A DNA stretch of 38,929 bases from Flammeovirgaceae bacterium (GTDB lineage: Bacteria; Bacteroidota; Bacteroidia; Cytophagales; Cyclobacteriaceae). Under the pieces are notes generated by a model. The model was not told where the DNA came from. It saw only the letters and a program-made list of their open reading frames with translations, and did no database searches. Of this stretch, positions 7,930 to 15,810 are shown piece by piece. A program made the position numbers and the translations under genes. The first letter of the stretch is position 1. Every line of letters begins with the position of its first letter. Where the stretch lies: NCBI GenBank assembly GCA_021299455.1, contig JAJTGQ010000075.1, positions 1 through 38,929 of the forward strand. Reading direction: 5' to 3'.

Positions 7930-9084
7930 ATGGCAAAGTCGACCTCCGCAATAAACGAAACTAAAGCCTTGAACCAGCCACCCCGCAAAGTAAGTGATGG
8001 GGATGTTATAACCGGGGATACACCAACCAAGGCCCGCGCCAAGACGGTAAACAGAAAACTGAGAGCCAAGTTAAACAGTGAGGCAGCCGTATTAAAAGAT
8101 AAGTTCAAACAACCTGGAAACAAACGCGCCATCGTAGAGAACTACCTCACCAATTTTCCCGCTGGAGAAAAGCAGCTGTTACTTAAAATTCTAAAGCAGG
8201 AGCTGAAACAAGATTCCGCCAAAACAGCCCGTGATACAGAGTTGGCAGACGGATGGCAGGATGGTATCTATCCATACAAATACCTGATGTCGCGAAAGAA
8301 CTATGAGTTTCAAAAATACAATACACAGGTGGAACTGCTGAAGTTACAAGCCTGGGTAAAGGAAACCGGCAGCCGGGTGGTGGTACTTTTTGAAGGCCGC
8401 GATGCAGCCGGAAAAGGAGGAACCATTAAACGAATGATGGAACATCTTAATCCCCGTGGTGCGCGGGTGGTGGCACTCGAAAAACCTACCCATGAAGAAC
8501 GTGGCCAATGGTACTTTCAACGCTATGTAAAGCATCTGCCTACTAATGGTGAGATTGTATTGTTCGACCGGTCGTGGTATAACCGGGCCGGAGTAGAACG
8601 CGTGATGAACTTCTGTACCAAGGATGAGTATTATGAATTCATGAGACAAGCTCCTGAATTTGAGCGCAACCTGGTACGCAGCGGTATCATTTTGTTCAAA
8701 TTCTGGTTTTCCGTAAGCCAGGAAGAACAGAGACGCAGGTTTAAAGACAGAAAAACGCATCCTCTGAAACAATGGAAACTCTCCCCCATTGATAAAGCCT
8801 CACTCGACAAATGGGATGAGTATACGGAATCAAAGGAAAAGATGTTCTTTCACACCGATACCTCCGATGCTCCGTGGACGGTAGTGAAATCAAACTGCAA
8901 AAAAAGAGCGCGGCTAAACGCCTTGCGTTATATTTTAAATAAGATTCCCTACAGCAATAAAGCTCCCCAACTAATCGGGAAAGTAGATCCGCTTATTGTA
9001 GGCCGCTCAAATGTTATTTACGAAAAAGGAGAAGATCATTTAATGGAGAATCGGAATTTTGCTAAAGTAAAGTCTAACAGATAA
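7930..9084 (+). CDS. ppk2: Polyphosphate kinase 2 family protein
   Basis: PPK2 enzymes use polyphosphate to phosphorylate nucleotides (NDP to NTP, or NMP to NDP) in the cytoplasm. The Walker A loop GRDAAGKGGT is at residues 156-165 and the Walker B region FDRSWYNRAG has its Asp at 213, followed by the lid with RRRFKDR and the PLKQWKLSPID segment typical of single-domain PPK2. The ATG at 7930 is chosen over an in-frame TTG at 7921. About 110 extra N-terminal residues are Lys/Ala-rich and likely disordered at first. Composite repeats lie on both sides. A TATCTTTA at 7900-7907 resembles a -7 element. The exact nucleotide preference cannot be read from sequence. Confidence 0.9.
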   Translation: MAKSTSAINETKALNQPPRKVSDGDVITGDTPTKARAKTVNRKLRAKLNSEAAVLKDKFKQPGNKRAIVENYLTNFPAGEKQLLLKILKQELKQDSAKTARDTELADGWQDGIYPYKYLMSRKNYEFQKYNTQVELLKLQAWVKETGSRVVVLFEGRDAAGKGGTIKRMMEHLNPRGARVVALEKPTHEERGQWYFQRYVKHLPTNGEIVLFDRSWYNRAGVERVMNFCTKDEYYEFMRQAPEFERNLVRSGIILFKFWFSVSQEEQRRRFKDRKTHPLKQWKLSPIDKASLDKWDEYTESKEKMFFHTDTSDAPWTVVKSNCKKRARLNALRYILNKIPYSNKAPQLIGKVDPLIVGRSNVIYEKGEDHLMENRNFAKVKSNR

Positions 9085-9148
9085 GAGTTCTATTTCCTTA
9101 AGCAAAGTAAATGCAGAGTGTTTCGTGAAGATACGAACCACGGATGAA

Positions 9149-9447
9149 GAGGGCTAAAGAAAGAGATAGCCTAACTTCATCTTCTTTAGCAACCTCGTTC
9201 TTGTTTGTCGCCTGACCAATAATTTTTTCCGTGAGCAACAAGAGCGCTGGCCTGGCAAAATAGCGGGGGTGTAATGGCACGAGGGCGGAAGCCTGCCCGT
9301 CCGTTCAGGCGGGCATTATTTTGCCTAGCGTTTTTGCATACTTTTTGGGCAATGCAAAAAGTATGAGCCCGCCCGGCTCGAGGGCTAAAGAGAGAGTTAG
9401 CCTAACTTAATCTTCTTCAGCAAGCCTCGGTCTTGTTGGTCGCCTGA
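9149..9447. repeat. Composite palindromic repeat, unit 3
   Basis: This block strings together modules seen left of ppk2 in another order. A GAGGGCTAAAGAAAGAGATA hairpin comes first (arms GCTAAAGAA and TTCTTTAGC), then the TTGTTTGTCGCCTGACC tail, the ACAAGAGCGC module, the CCTGCCCG palindrome, the CATACTTTTTG/CAAAAAGTATG hairpin, and again the GCTAAAG module with the CTTGTTGGTCGCCTG tail. The orientation is the same as units 1 and 2, so ppk2 is bracketed by direct repeats. Confidence 0.8.
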
Positions 9448-9487
9448 AAATAATGCGAAAATCAGAAATAAGGTATTCAAGAATAAG

Positions 9488-9511
9488 ATTGTTGTTCAGG
9501 AGACCAACAAT
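9488..9511. repeat. Small ACCAACAA-type hairpin
   Basis: Arms ATTGTTG (9488-9494) and CAACAAT (9505-9511) are complementary. The sequence is a variant of the hairpins at 4711 and 5308, with AGGAGACC in the loop. It directly follows composite unit 3. Confidence 0.5.
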
Positions 9512-9622
9512 AACTAAAGTTACTAAACCCGCGACTTGGCGGAGCAAGCAGGAGACAATAAATTGAAAAGAATCGCATGCGGAAATCGTCCAGACGTCAT
9601 GTATAGTTTCTTTACATGATCC

Positions 9623-9665
9623 TTTTATCATGTATAATAAATATCATTATGTTTACATGATAAAA
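9623..9665. promoter_or_regulatory. 12-bp perfect inverted repeat in AT-rich DNA
   Basis: TTTTATCATGTA at 9623-9634 and TACATGATAAAA at 9654-9665 are perfect reverse complements. A third TTTACATGAT lies at 9611-9620 and pairs with the first arm, and TTTCATGAT follows at 9678-9686. Repeated TACATGAT half-sites suggest an operator, yet no gene start lies close on either strand. It may have served a gene since lost. Confidence 0.45.
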
Positions 9666-9738
9666 GTGAAAAACACATTTTCATGATCACCAACACCGAT
9701 CAACCCAACAATCAATTACCTGAATTGCCTCGGCAACA

Positions 9739-9768
9739 CTACTTCTTCACAATCGGCAACCGCCCCAC
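9739..9768 (-). pseudogene. 30-base copy of a CocE/NonD hydrolase gene 3' end
   Basis: These 30 bases match 28 of 30 bases at 15811-15840, the end of the CocE/NonD hydrolase gene including its stop codon. On the minus strand they read VGRLPIVKK followed by a stop, against VVRLPIVRK in the intact gene. Nothing else of that gene is visible nearby. It may be the remnant of a deleted paralogue or a duplicated tail. Confidence 0.4.
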
Positions 9769-9906
9769 TCTAGCGCAAGGGTCTTGTGCTTATACATCTG
9801 TGCAGGCTTACAAAAGTCCAAGCGTGACGATTGAACGCGTTTGCAACGCGTGCTATACGTAATTGCCATTCGTCTTGGGTAATTAGTATATTTTTGACAA
9901 AGGCTT

Positions 9907-10368
9907 TCATTCATCAATATCTGGATCTATAATGAACATACAAACAATAACCAGGGATTGAAACAGATGCCAGAAAACTCCAATAAGATAAACACCTATA
10001 CCCGACTCAATTAAATTAAAAATATAGGCCAGTTGCAATAAAAATACAAGGGTAGATAGGCAAAGCATCATAATTCGAATTTTAATCGAAGAGCTTTGAT
10101 CCACAAACAGCACCATAACACCTTGTGCAAAGGTGAATAGACCAAGAAACCCGCCACACCACATCCATAATTGTCTTTCATCCGAAATAAACTGCAAGGC
10201 TAAAAGCGGCAAACAACTGTAAACAAATGCCTGCAGGGTGTGACTGATAATACCCTGGTATAATCTTACATTCCAACCTTTTGTAGATCGTTTTCTAAAT
10301 TCAGCGACAATCGCTGAAAAAGCTAAGACCGCAATTGAGGACTCAATGAAGGTATGCAGTAATTCCAT
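9907..10368 (-). CDS. Small membrane protein of unknown function
   Basis: The 153-residue product is not recognised. It has about five hydrophobic segments, near residues 5-23, 39-61, 68-90, 98-120 and 124-147, separated by short charged loops (EFRKRSTKGW, DQSSSIKIR). The tail is acidic (DPDIDE). It sits alone between repeat blocks, with the next gene more than 400 bases away. The hydrophobic pattern and a single intact frame support a real gene; no function is proposed. Confidence 0.6.
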   Translation of the reverse strand: MELLHTFIESSIAVLAFSAIVAEFRKRSTKGWNVRLYQGIISHTLQAFVYSCLPLLALQFISDERQLWMWCGGFLGLFTFAQGVMVLFVDQSSSIKIRIMMLCLSTLVFLLQLAYIFNLIESGIGVYLIGVFWHLFQSLVIVCMFIIDPDIDE

Positions 10369-10817
10369 AGGTATGGCAATATCGCAAAGTTACATTACAC
10401 GAAAAAAACTTAGTTGTAATATATCCCCTCTTGAAGGGGAAAGGGGCTGGCACAGAACTATTTTCTTTCTTTCCGTGTGGTCAGGTCTTACATCTAGTAA
10501 ACTCTTTCAATACGAATGTATCTACGTATGAAACCATAAGCGCGCTGGCCGCCCGGCTCAAGGGCTAAAGAAAGAGTTAGCCTAACTTAACCCAGTTAGC
10601 GCGCGCTTGTAATGCGTGCCAGACCAAAAAATTAAAGTAGGCACGCGTTGCAAACGCGCGCCAGCATCTTGATTTTGCCCTTGATCGGTGATATCACCTA
10701 CCCTACGCAAAATTTCACCTTTTACGCTTCAATGTTTTATGTCCATACTTCCTTTCACAAAGTCAATGTTGCAAGGCCCGCGGATTCGAGGTATATTCAA
10801 CTTTAAACCCATCAAAT
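10369..10817. other. Intergenic region without a gene
   Basis: No credible coding frame is present. It holds a CCCCT/AGGGG hairpin near 10427-10440 and the repeats listed at 10540-10661. The last 100 bases before the esterase gene are unique sequence in which I see no clear promoter match. Confidence 0.6.
10540..10661. repeat. Partial composite repeat and GCGCGC inverted repeat
   Basis: Positions 10540-10600 hold a short copy of the CGCCCGGCTCAAGGGCTAAA and AGAGTTAGCCTAACTTAA modules. It runs into an imperfect inverted repeat, with GCGCGCTTGTAATGCGTGCC (10600-10620) against GGCACGCGTTGCAAACGCGC (about 10638-10659). The second arm also matches, in inverse orientation, ACGCGTTTGCAACGCGTGC near 9836-9854, so two repeat copies bracket the small membrane protein gene. 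Confidence 0.65.
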
Positions 10818-12551
10818 ATGAAACTTGAGCGACTTCTTCCTTTGGTTTTCTTACTAGGCATGCAATGTACCCCCACTGGAGATACAAAAAGTGCACTAAA
10901 ATTTTCGATCTCGTTTACAAAAGAGCTGAGCGAACAGGCGCAGGACGGACGGCTATTGCTCTTACTTTCTACCAACGACAAAGCCGAACCGCGCTTTCAA
11001 ATCAATGATGGATTGGACACTCAACTTGTGTTTGGTGTGGACGTGGACGGTATGAAACCGGGAGACGAAATTGTAATCGATGAATCTGCGTTTGGTTTCC
11101 CGCTGCGTACGCTGAAAAATATTCCGGCCGGAGATTATTTTGTGCAAGGACTCATCAATCGATATGAAACATTCAATTTAAAAACTGGTCATACCGTAAA
11201 ACTGCCTCCCGATCAAGGGGAGGGCCAGCAGTGGAATTCAAAACCAGGAAATTTTTATAGCAAACCCGCTAAGGTGAACATTGATCCTTCAAAAAATGAA
11301 ACGATAAAGGTGGTGATGGATCAAAAAGTTCTACCCCTGAAGGAACCAGCAGATACGAAGTACATCAAGCACATTAAAGTGCAAAGCAAGTTGCTAAGTG
11401 AGTTCTACGGAAAACCGATGTATGTGGGGGCTCACGTGCTCATCCCCGAAGGTTTTGATGAACACCCAGACTCGCATTATCCGTTAATGATTTATCATGG
11501 CCACTTCCCCAAGGACTTTGGCGGCTTCAGCACCGAACCGCCAGATCCAAAAATGGACACGAGCGACTACAGTGCTCGCTTTGGAATGTATGGTTATAAT
11601 AAATTCCAAAAACAGGAAGCCTATAATTTTTATAAGCAATGGACGAGCAAAAATTTCCCTCGCTTTCTAGTGGTAGAAATCCAACATGCCACACCCTACT
11701 ATGATGATTCGTATGCCGTCAACTCTGCCAGCATGGGGCCATGGGGTGATGCCATCATGAAAGAATTGTTGCCCGAAATTGAATCCAAGTTTCGCGGCAT
11801 AGGACAAGGTTGGGCTCGCTTTACCTATGGCGGTTCTACAGGAGGCTGGGAGGCGTTAGCTGTGCAAATGTTTTATCCCGATGAGTTCAATGGATGCTTC
11901 GCAGCTTGCCCAGATCCAATTGATTTTCGTGCCTATTGCCTGGTCGATATTTACAAAGACAAGAATGCATATTGGTATGATAGTCAGTTTAAAAAACTTC
12001 CGCGTCCGGCTCACCGAAACTATTTAGGTCAGATTCAAAACACGATGCAAGAAACGAACCATTATGAACTAGCACTAGGCACGCACTCGCGCTCTGGGCA
12101 GCAATGGGATATTTGGGAGGCCGTGTACTCGCCTCAAGGAGAAGACGGTTATCCGAAACGGATCTTTAATAAGGAAACGGGTGAGATCGATAAAAGTGTT
12201 GCTGAGTATTGGAAAGAGCATTTCGACCTACGCTATATTTTAGAGCGCGACTGGAAAACACTTGGTCCAAAGTTAGAGGGCAAAATCCACATCTACTGTG
12301 GTGATATGGATAACTACTACCTCAACAATGCGGTGTACTTGATGGAAGATTTTTTAAAGAAAACGGATGCTCCATTTTATAAAGGAGAAGTGGACTATGG
12401 TGATCGTGCAGAGCATTGCTGGAATGGCGACCACGACAATCCTAATTATGTATCCAGACTGAGATACAACACACAATACTTATCAAAAATTTTAAATCGT
12501 ATCGCTGAGAGTGCCCCTAAAGGTGCTGATCTGAAAAGCTGGAAGTATTAA
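10818..12551 (+). CDS. Secreted alpha/beta-hydrolase, esterase-like
   Basis: The 577-residue product has an N-terminal hydrophobic leader; C17 in FLLGMQC could be a lipoprotein cysteine, although GMQC is a poor lipobox. Residues 25-175 look like beta-rich domains. The C-terminal part is an alpha/beta hydrolase resembling the esterase-D (D-type) group: nucleophile elbow YGGSTGGWEAL with S340, a likely acid in CGDMDNYYLN (D496 or D498), and a His in DRAEHCWNGDHDN (H533 or H539). The substrate is unknown. The ATG at 10818 begins a clear leader. It is a single gene facing the AAA ATPase gene downstream on the same strand. The fold is confident; the substrate is not. Confidence 0.75.
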   Translation: MKLERLLPLVFLLGMQCTPTGDTKSALKFSISFTKELSEQAQDGRLLLLLSTNDKAEPRFQINDGLDTQLVFGVDVDGMKPGDEIVIDESAFGFPLRTLKNIPAGDYFVQGLINRYETFNLKTGHTVKLPPDQGEGQQWNSKPGNFYSKPAKVNIDPSKNETIKVVMDQKVLPLKEPADTKYIKHIKVQSKLLSEFYGKPMYVGAHVLIPEGFDEHPDSHYPLMIYHGHFPKDFGGFSTEPPDPKMDTSDYSARFGMYGYNKFQKQEAYNFYKQWTSKNFPRFLVVEIQHATPYYDDSYAVNSASMGPWGDAIMKELLPEIESKFRGIGQGWARFTYGGSTGGWEALAVQMFYPDEFNGCFAACPDPIDFRAYCLVDIYKDKNAYWYDSQFKKLPRPAHRNYLGQIQNTMQETNHYELALGTHSRSGQQWDIWEAVYSPQGEDGYPKRIFNKETGEIDKSVAEYWKEHFDLRYILERDWKTLGPKLEGKIHIYCGDMDNYYLNNAVYLMEDFLKKTDAPFYKGEVDYGDRAEHCWNGDHDNPNYVSRLRYNTQYLSKILNRIAESAPKGADLKSWKY

Positions 12552-12620
12552 AAATAGGTGGAACCACCAGTTCACCGATTTTAAATGTGAATCTGTGGCT
12601 ACCATGGAGTTAACCCGATC

Positions 12621-12640
12621 GTCAGGTCGAAAGACCTGAC
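12621..12640. repeat. GAAA-loop hairpin
   Basis: GTCAGGTC and GACCTGAC form a perfect 8-bp stem closed by a GAAA tetraloop. It lies about 70 bases after the esterase gene and could end its transcript, but no T-run follows. The shape matches the other GGTC/GACC hairpins in the window. Confidence 0.6.
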
Positions 12641-12710
12641 TGCACAAGAAATTCAAGAAACCATTACCTCAAGCCTAGCCCAAACACTCTTACTTTATAA
12701 CACTTGCATC

Positions 12711-12790
12711 CTCTTTGATACAAATATATATCTATTTATGGTACTCTTTATTACAAATTACTAGTATTTTTACATACTATTTATTACAAA
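12711..12790. promoter_or_regulatory. Three 14-bp direct repeats at 33-bp spacing
   Basis: CTCTTTGATACAAA starts at 12711, CTCTTTATTACAAA at 12744 and CTATTTATTACAAA at 12777. The spacing is exactly 33 bases, close to three DNA turns, so the copies face the same side of the helix. The last copy ends three bases before the GTG start of the AAA_14 gene. The array looks like a multi-site operator for that gene. Confidence 0.6.
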
Positions 12791-12793
12791 AAA

Positions 12794-14146
12794 GTGAATT
12801 TCCGCAGAAAAGCACATCAAAGCCTATTGGCATGGAAGCAGCGAAGCACCCGAAAGCCATTGTTATTGAGAGGAGCCAGGCAAGTAGGTAAAACCACATT
12901 GGTGACCATGTTTGCCAGCGAGTTTACTGTATTTCTGAACGTGAACCTGGAGCGGAAACAAGACCGGGCCATTTTCGAAAGAACAGATTCAGTTAAAGAC
13001 ATACTCAATGCCATATACCTGTTAAAGGAGGTTAGCCCCAAACAAGGAAGTACCCTTTTGTTTATTGATGAAATACAAGAGTCGCCCAAGGCCATACAAT
13101 TGCTTCGCTACTTTTATGAAGAGATGCCCGAACTCCATGTGATTGCTGCGGGCTCACTGCTGGAGTTTTCGTTGAAGGAAGTGCCAAGCTTTCCTGTAGG
13201 CCGCATTGAATATCTGTGCCTGCATCCGTTGGATTTTGAAGAATACTTGATCGCCCTTGACTACAAAATGGCTACAGAGCAATTGAGCCAGGTTCCGGTT
13301 GCAGAATTTGCACACGCAACATTGCTTAAGTTGTTTCACGAGTATGCCATCATTGGCGGCATGCCTGAAGTGGTACAGCTATATGCACAAACAAAAAATA
13401 TAGCGAGTATAAAACCAGTTTATGAACGTCTTTGGCAATCGTATAAAGATGATGTGGAGAAGTATGCAAAAAATAATACGGAACGCAACGTAATCAGGCA
13501 CATCATCGATACAGCCGCACATGAGCAGGATCGGATAAAATTTGAAAAATTCGGCAAATCAAGTTATCGCTCGCGCGAGGTAGGCGAGGCCATGCGCACA
13601 CTTGGAATGGCCAAAGTCATTCAGATGATATATCCAACCACCAGCTTACAACCACCTATTATTACAGATTTAAAAAAGAGACCCCGTCTTCAACTTCTTG
13701 ATACGGGTTTGCTTAATCATGCACTCGGTTTGCAAGGAGAAATGATAGGCCTAAAAGATTTGAGTGATTTTTACAGAGGCAAAGTCATTCAACATTTAGT
13801 GACACAGCAGCTCATTGCTATCCATGAAAATCCTTCCTACAAACCTCATTTTTGGGTGCGAGAGAGTAAAGACGCTAATTCCGAGGTTGACTTGGTATTT
13901 CAGCAGAGCCAGTATGTAGTACCCATCGAAGTAAAATCGGGTGAACAAGGAAGATTGCGCTCTCTGCATCAATTTGTTGAGCGCAGCAACCATTCCTATG
14001 CAGTTCGGCTATATGCCAACCCGCTTAAGGTTGAGAAATCGGTGACCCCGGCTGGTAAAGAATACTTACTTTTAAACTTACCTTACTACATCGCTAGCAA
14101 GCTACCTCAATACATTCAATGGTTTATTGAAAACCATAAATTATAG
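12794..14146 (+). CDS. AAA_14/DUF4143 ATPase
   Basis: This is a 450-residue member of the AAA_14 plus DUF4143 family. Walker A GARQVGKTT is at 27-35 and Walker B FIDEIQE at 90-96, followed by the family's AAGSLLEFSL. The C-terminal domain carries SEVDLVF (E364, D366) and IEVKSGE (E379, K381), the pattern of a PD-(D/E)XK-like fold. Family members are widespread in bacteria and their role is not settled; toxin-like, defence or membrane-stress roles have been suggested. The start is GTG: the family usually begins just before this R-K-rich lead-in, and no ATG fits. An array of 33-bp-spaced repeats abuts the start, suggesting tight regulation. Confidence 0.85.
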   Translation: MNFRRKAHQSLLAWKQRSTRKPLLLRGARQVGKTTLVTMFASEFTVFLNVNLERKQDRAIFERTDSVKDILNAIYLLKEVSPKQGSTLLFIDEIQESPKAIQLLRYFYEEMPELHVIAAGSLLEFSLKEVPSFPVGRIEYLCLHPLDFEEYLIALDYKMATEQLSQVPVAEFAHATLLKLFHEYAIIGGMPEVVQLYAQTKNIASIKPVYERLWQSYKDDVEKYAKNNTERNVIRHIIDTAAHEQDRIKFEKFGKSSYRSREVGEAMRTLGMAKVIQMIYPTTSLQPPIITDLKKRPRLQLLDTGLLNHALGLQGEMIGLKDLSDFYRGKVIQHLVTQQLIAIHENPSYKPHFWVRESKDANSEVDLVFQQSQYVVPIEVKSGEQGRLRSLHQFVERSNHSYAVRLYANPLKVEKSVTPAGKEYLLLNLPYYIASKLPQYIQWFIENHKL

Positions 14147-14493
14147 CATAGGCGACAATAATTCAGCAATCGTTAGTAAAGTATAGTCATTCTGCAATAC
14201 GCTCAGAGATGATGGTCTAAGCTATGGCGATTAGCTGGAACAGCTAACCTATCTGCTCTTTCTAAAAATGGCATATACACCATTCGCCTTCGTTGGTGTT
14301 CTTCACCAACGAACTTAATTAACTTGATTCATTCTTGTTGGTCAAGAAGACAGACAAGGGCATAGTGACAGTTAGCTTTTGGAAGTTAAAGCTGCTTTCA
14401 TCCTTTGAACGAGTTAACTTTCTTACCCAAAGCCACCTAAGTATGGATGAGAAAAAACTGATTGAAGCTTTGGATTTGTCCGAAAAATCATTT
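14147..14493. other. Intergenic region with hairpins
   Basis: I see no convincing gene. A 7-bp stem TTAGCTG/CAGCTAA lies at 14231-14247, just downstream of the AAA_14 gene. A 10-bp hairpin at 14289-14313 (arms TTCGTTGGTG and CACCAACGAA) belongs to the dispersed ACCAAC family. The rest is unique AT-rich sequence at the convergent end of two genes. Confidence 0.6.
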
Positions 14494-15684
14494 TCACCTT
14501 CCGTGCAACTTCAAGTTTCTACATTCAACAACCTGTTGAGAGGTCACATCAAATCGCATACAGTCCTTACATCCTCTTGATCCAATAAAATTCTTAAAGC
14601 CCCCGTTGGCATCCGCGGGATCTCTCGAAAGACAATAACCGTCACCCTCGTTTTTACCCCAACGCGCGATCTCATTCCCATCCTCCAACATCCATACCCG
14701 ATCCATCCAAAACCCGTCACTGCCCGATGTGCTAATATGAATCGCCACAATGTTAGTACCGGCTATCGTCAAATAGGTATCTGCATCACAATTGTTAATT
14801 TGTTTGCTTTGACTACCCACATCAAAGCCATTGATATCAACAAAGGTTACAGTGATGATATCATTTGTCTCTGTCTTGGTAAGTGTAGAATACCCCTTGC
14901 AGTCGATTCCTACTGTATATTGCTTTTGCCGCTGTGTCTGTTGAAGAGCTTGTTGCTGGGCAATTATAGTGGCCGCTTGCTGCCGATTCTGCTCCTCAAG
15001 TCGCTGCTGAGCCAATAGGCGCTGTTGTTCATCATACCTGCGCTGATTTTCTAACCTCGTCTGTTCTTGTATCCTTTGTTGTTCTTGCTGCGCAGCGATA
15101 GCTGCTTGTTGGGCTACATACTCCGCATTATATCGCTCACGTTGAAGTCTCTTTTCCTCTTCCGTGACCAGGGTCAATTTCCAAAACTGACCTGAATAGT
15201 CACCGGTGGAATTGAGTATCAGTTCACGATTATTCCCATCATTCACAACATCAAGGGACTTTCCATCGCCTTGCCAAAGTGAAGTAATGCGAAAATAAGA
15301 ACCATCTTGATTAGGAGTCAATTTCCAAAATTGTCCGGAATAATTGTTGAAACTGCTAAGGGTTAATCGGTTGTTTTGGGTACCATCGTTAACGATGTCT
15401 ACTACCCCAAGAATAAACTGGCCATTAATGATCGTATAGTACCCATTTGGCTGTTCATTAACATACCAATATTGTGTCAAACTAATATCTCTATCGACCA
15501 GACGAATGGATTTCGAGTCCTGTGCATCGACAGCCAATGACTTGCTCTCTCCCAGCCACAGAGTAGAAAACCGATATAGTTCCGTTCGGCTAATTTTAAC
15601 GGTGCCCTGAGCATTAGCTGTCCACGGCATAACAGAAACTGCAAGAGTGAATAAGATCCGGCCAAAGTGATGAACGGTTTTCAT
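14494..15684 (-). CDS. Secreted ricin-like lectin with a Gln-rich coiled coil
   Basis: The 396-residue protein has a signal peptide ending at ANA-Q (about residue 25). Residues 27-172 resemble a ricin-type beta-trefoil: three QxW signatures occur at 71-73, 118-120 and 166-168 (the last two in SGQFWKL). A long Gln/Glu/Arg-rich coiled coil runs from about 174 to 255. The C-terminal domain (256-396) has several cysteines and a beta-rich part with DADTYLTIAG and GFWMDRVWML. It may bind sugars in the periplasm or at the cell surface. The domain order is unusual. It lies downstream of the CocE-type gene on the same strand, 126 bases away. Confidence 0.65.
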   Translation of the reverse strand: MKTVHHFGRILFTLAVSVMPWTANAQGTVKISRTELYRFSTLWLGESKSLAVDAQDSKSIRLVDRDISLTQYWYVNEQPNGYYTIINGQFILGVVDIVNDGTQNNRLTLSSFNNYSGQFWKLTPNQDGSYFRITSLWQGDGKSLDVVNDGNNRELILNSTGDYSGQFWKLTLVTEEEKRLQRERYNAEYVAQQAAIAAQQEQQRIQEQTRLENQRRYDEQQRLLAQQRLEEQNRQQAATIIAQQQALQQTQRQKQYTVGIDCKGYSTLTKTETNDIITVTFVDINGFDVGSQSKQINNCDADTYLTIAGTNIVAIHISTSGSDGFWMDRVWMLEDGNEIARWGKNEGDGYCLSRDPADANGGFKNFIGSRGCKDCMRFDVTSQQVVECRNLKLHGR

Positions 15685-15810
15685 TTTGTGGTACGGTTAA
15701 GTTTAGACCAAAGATTAAATCTAAGTTTATAATTCAATTATTGCAATACTAGCTCATCGGAGTAGTTCAGTCGAACAAATTCTTGGATTTCCCTACCGTC
15801 AGGCATTACC

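Noticed and set aside
7278-10661. CRISPR array
   Set aside because: Repeats are few, unequal in length and modular, with no regular spacers and no cas genes.
14335-14580. 81-codon plus-strand frame before the ricin-like gene
   Set aside because: It overlaps the 3' end of the well-supported minus-strand gene, has no recognisable domain, and begins inside a dispersed repeat region.
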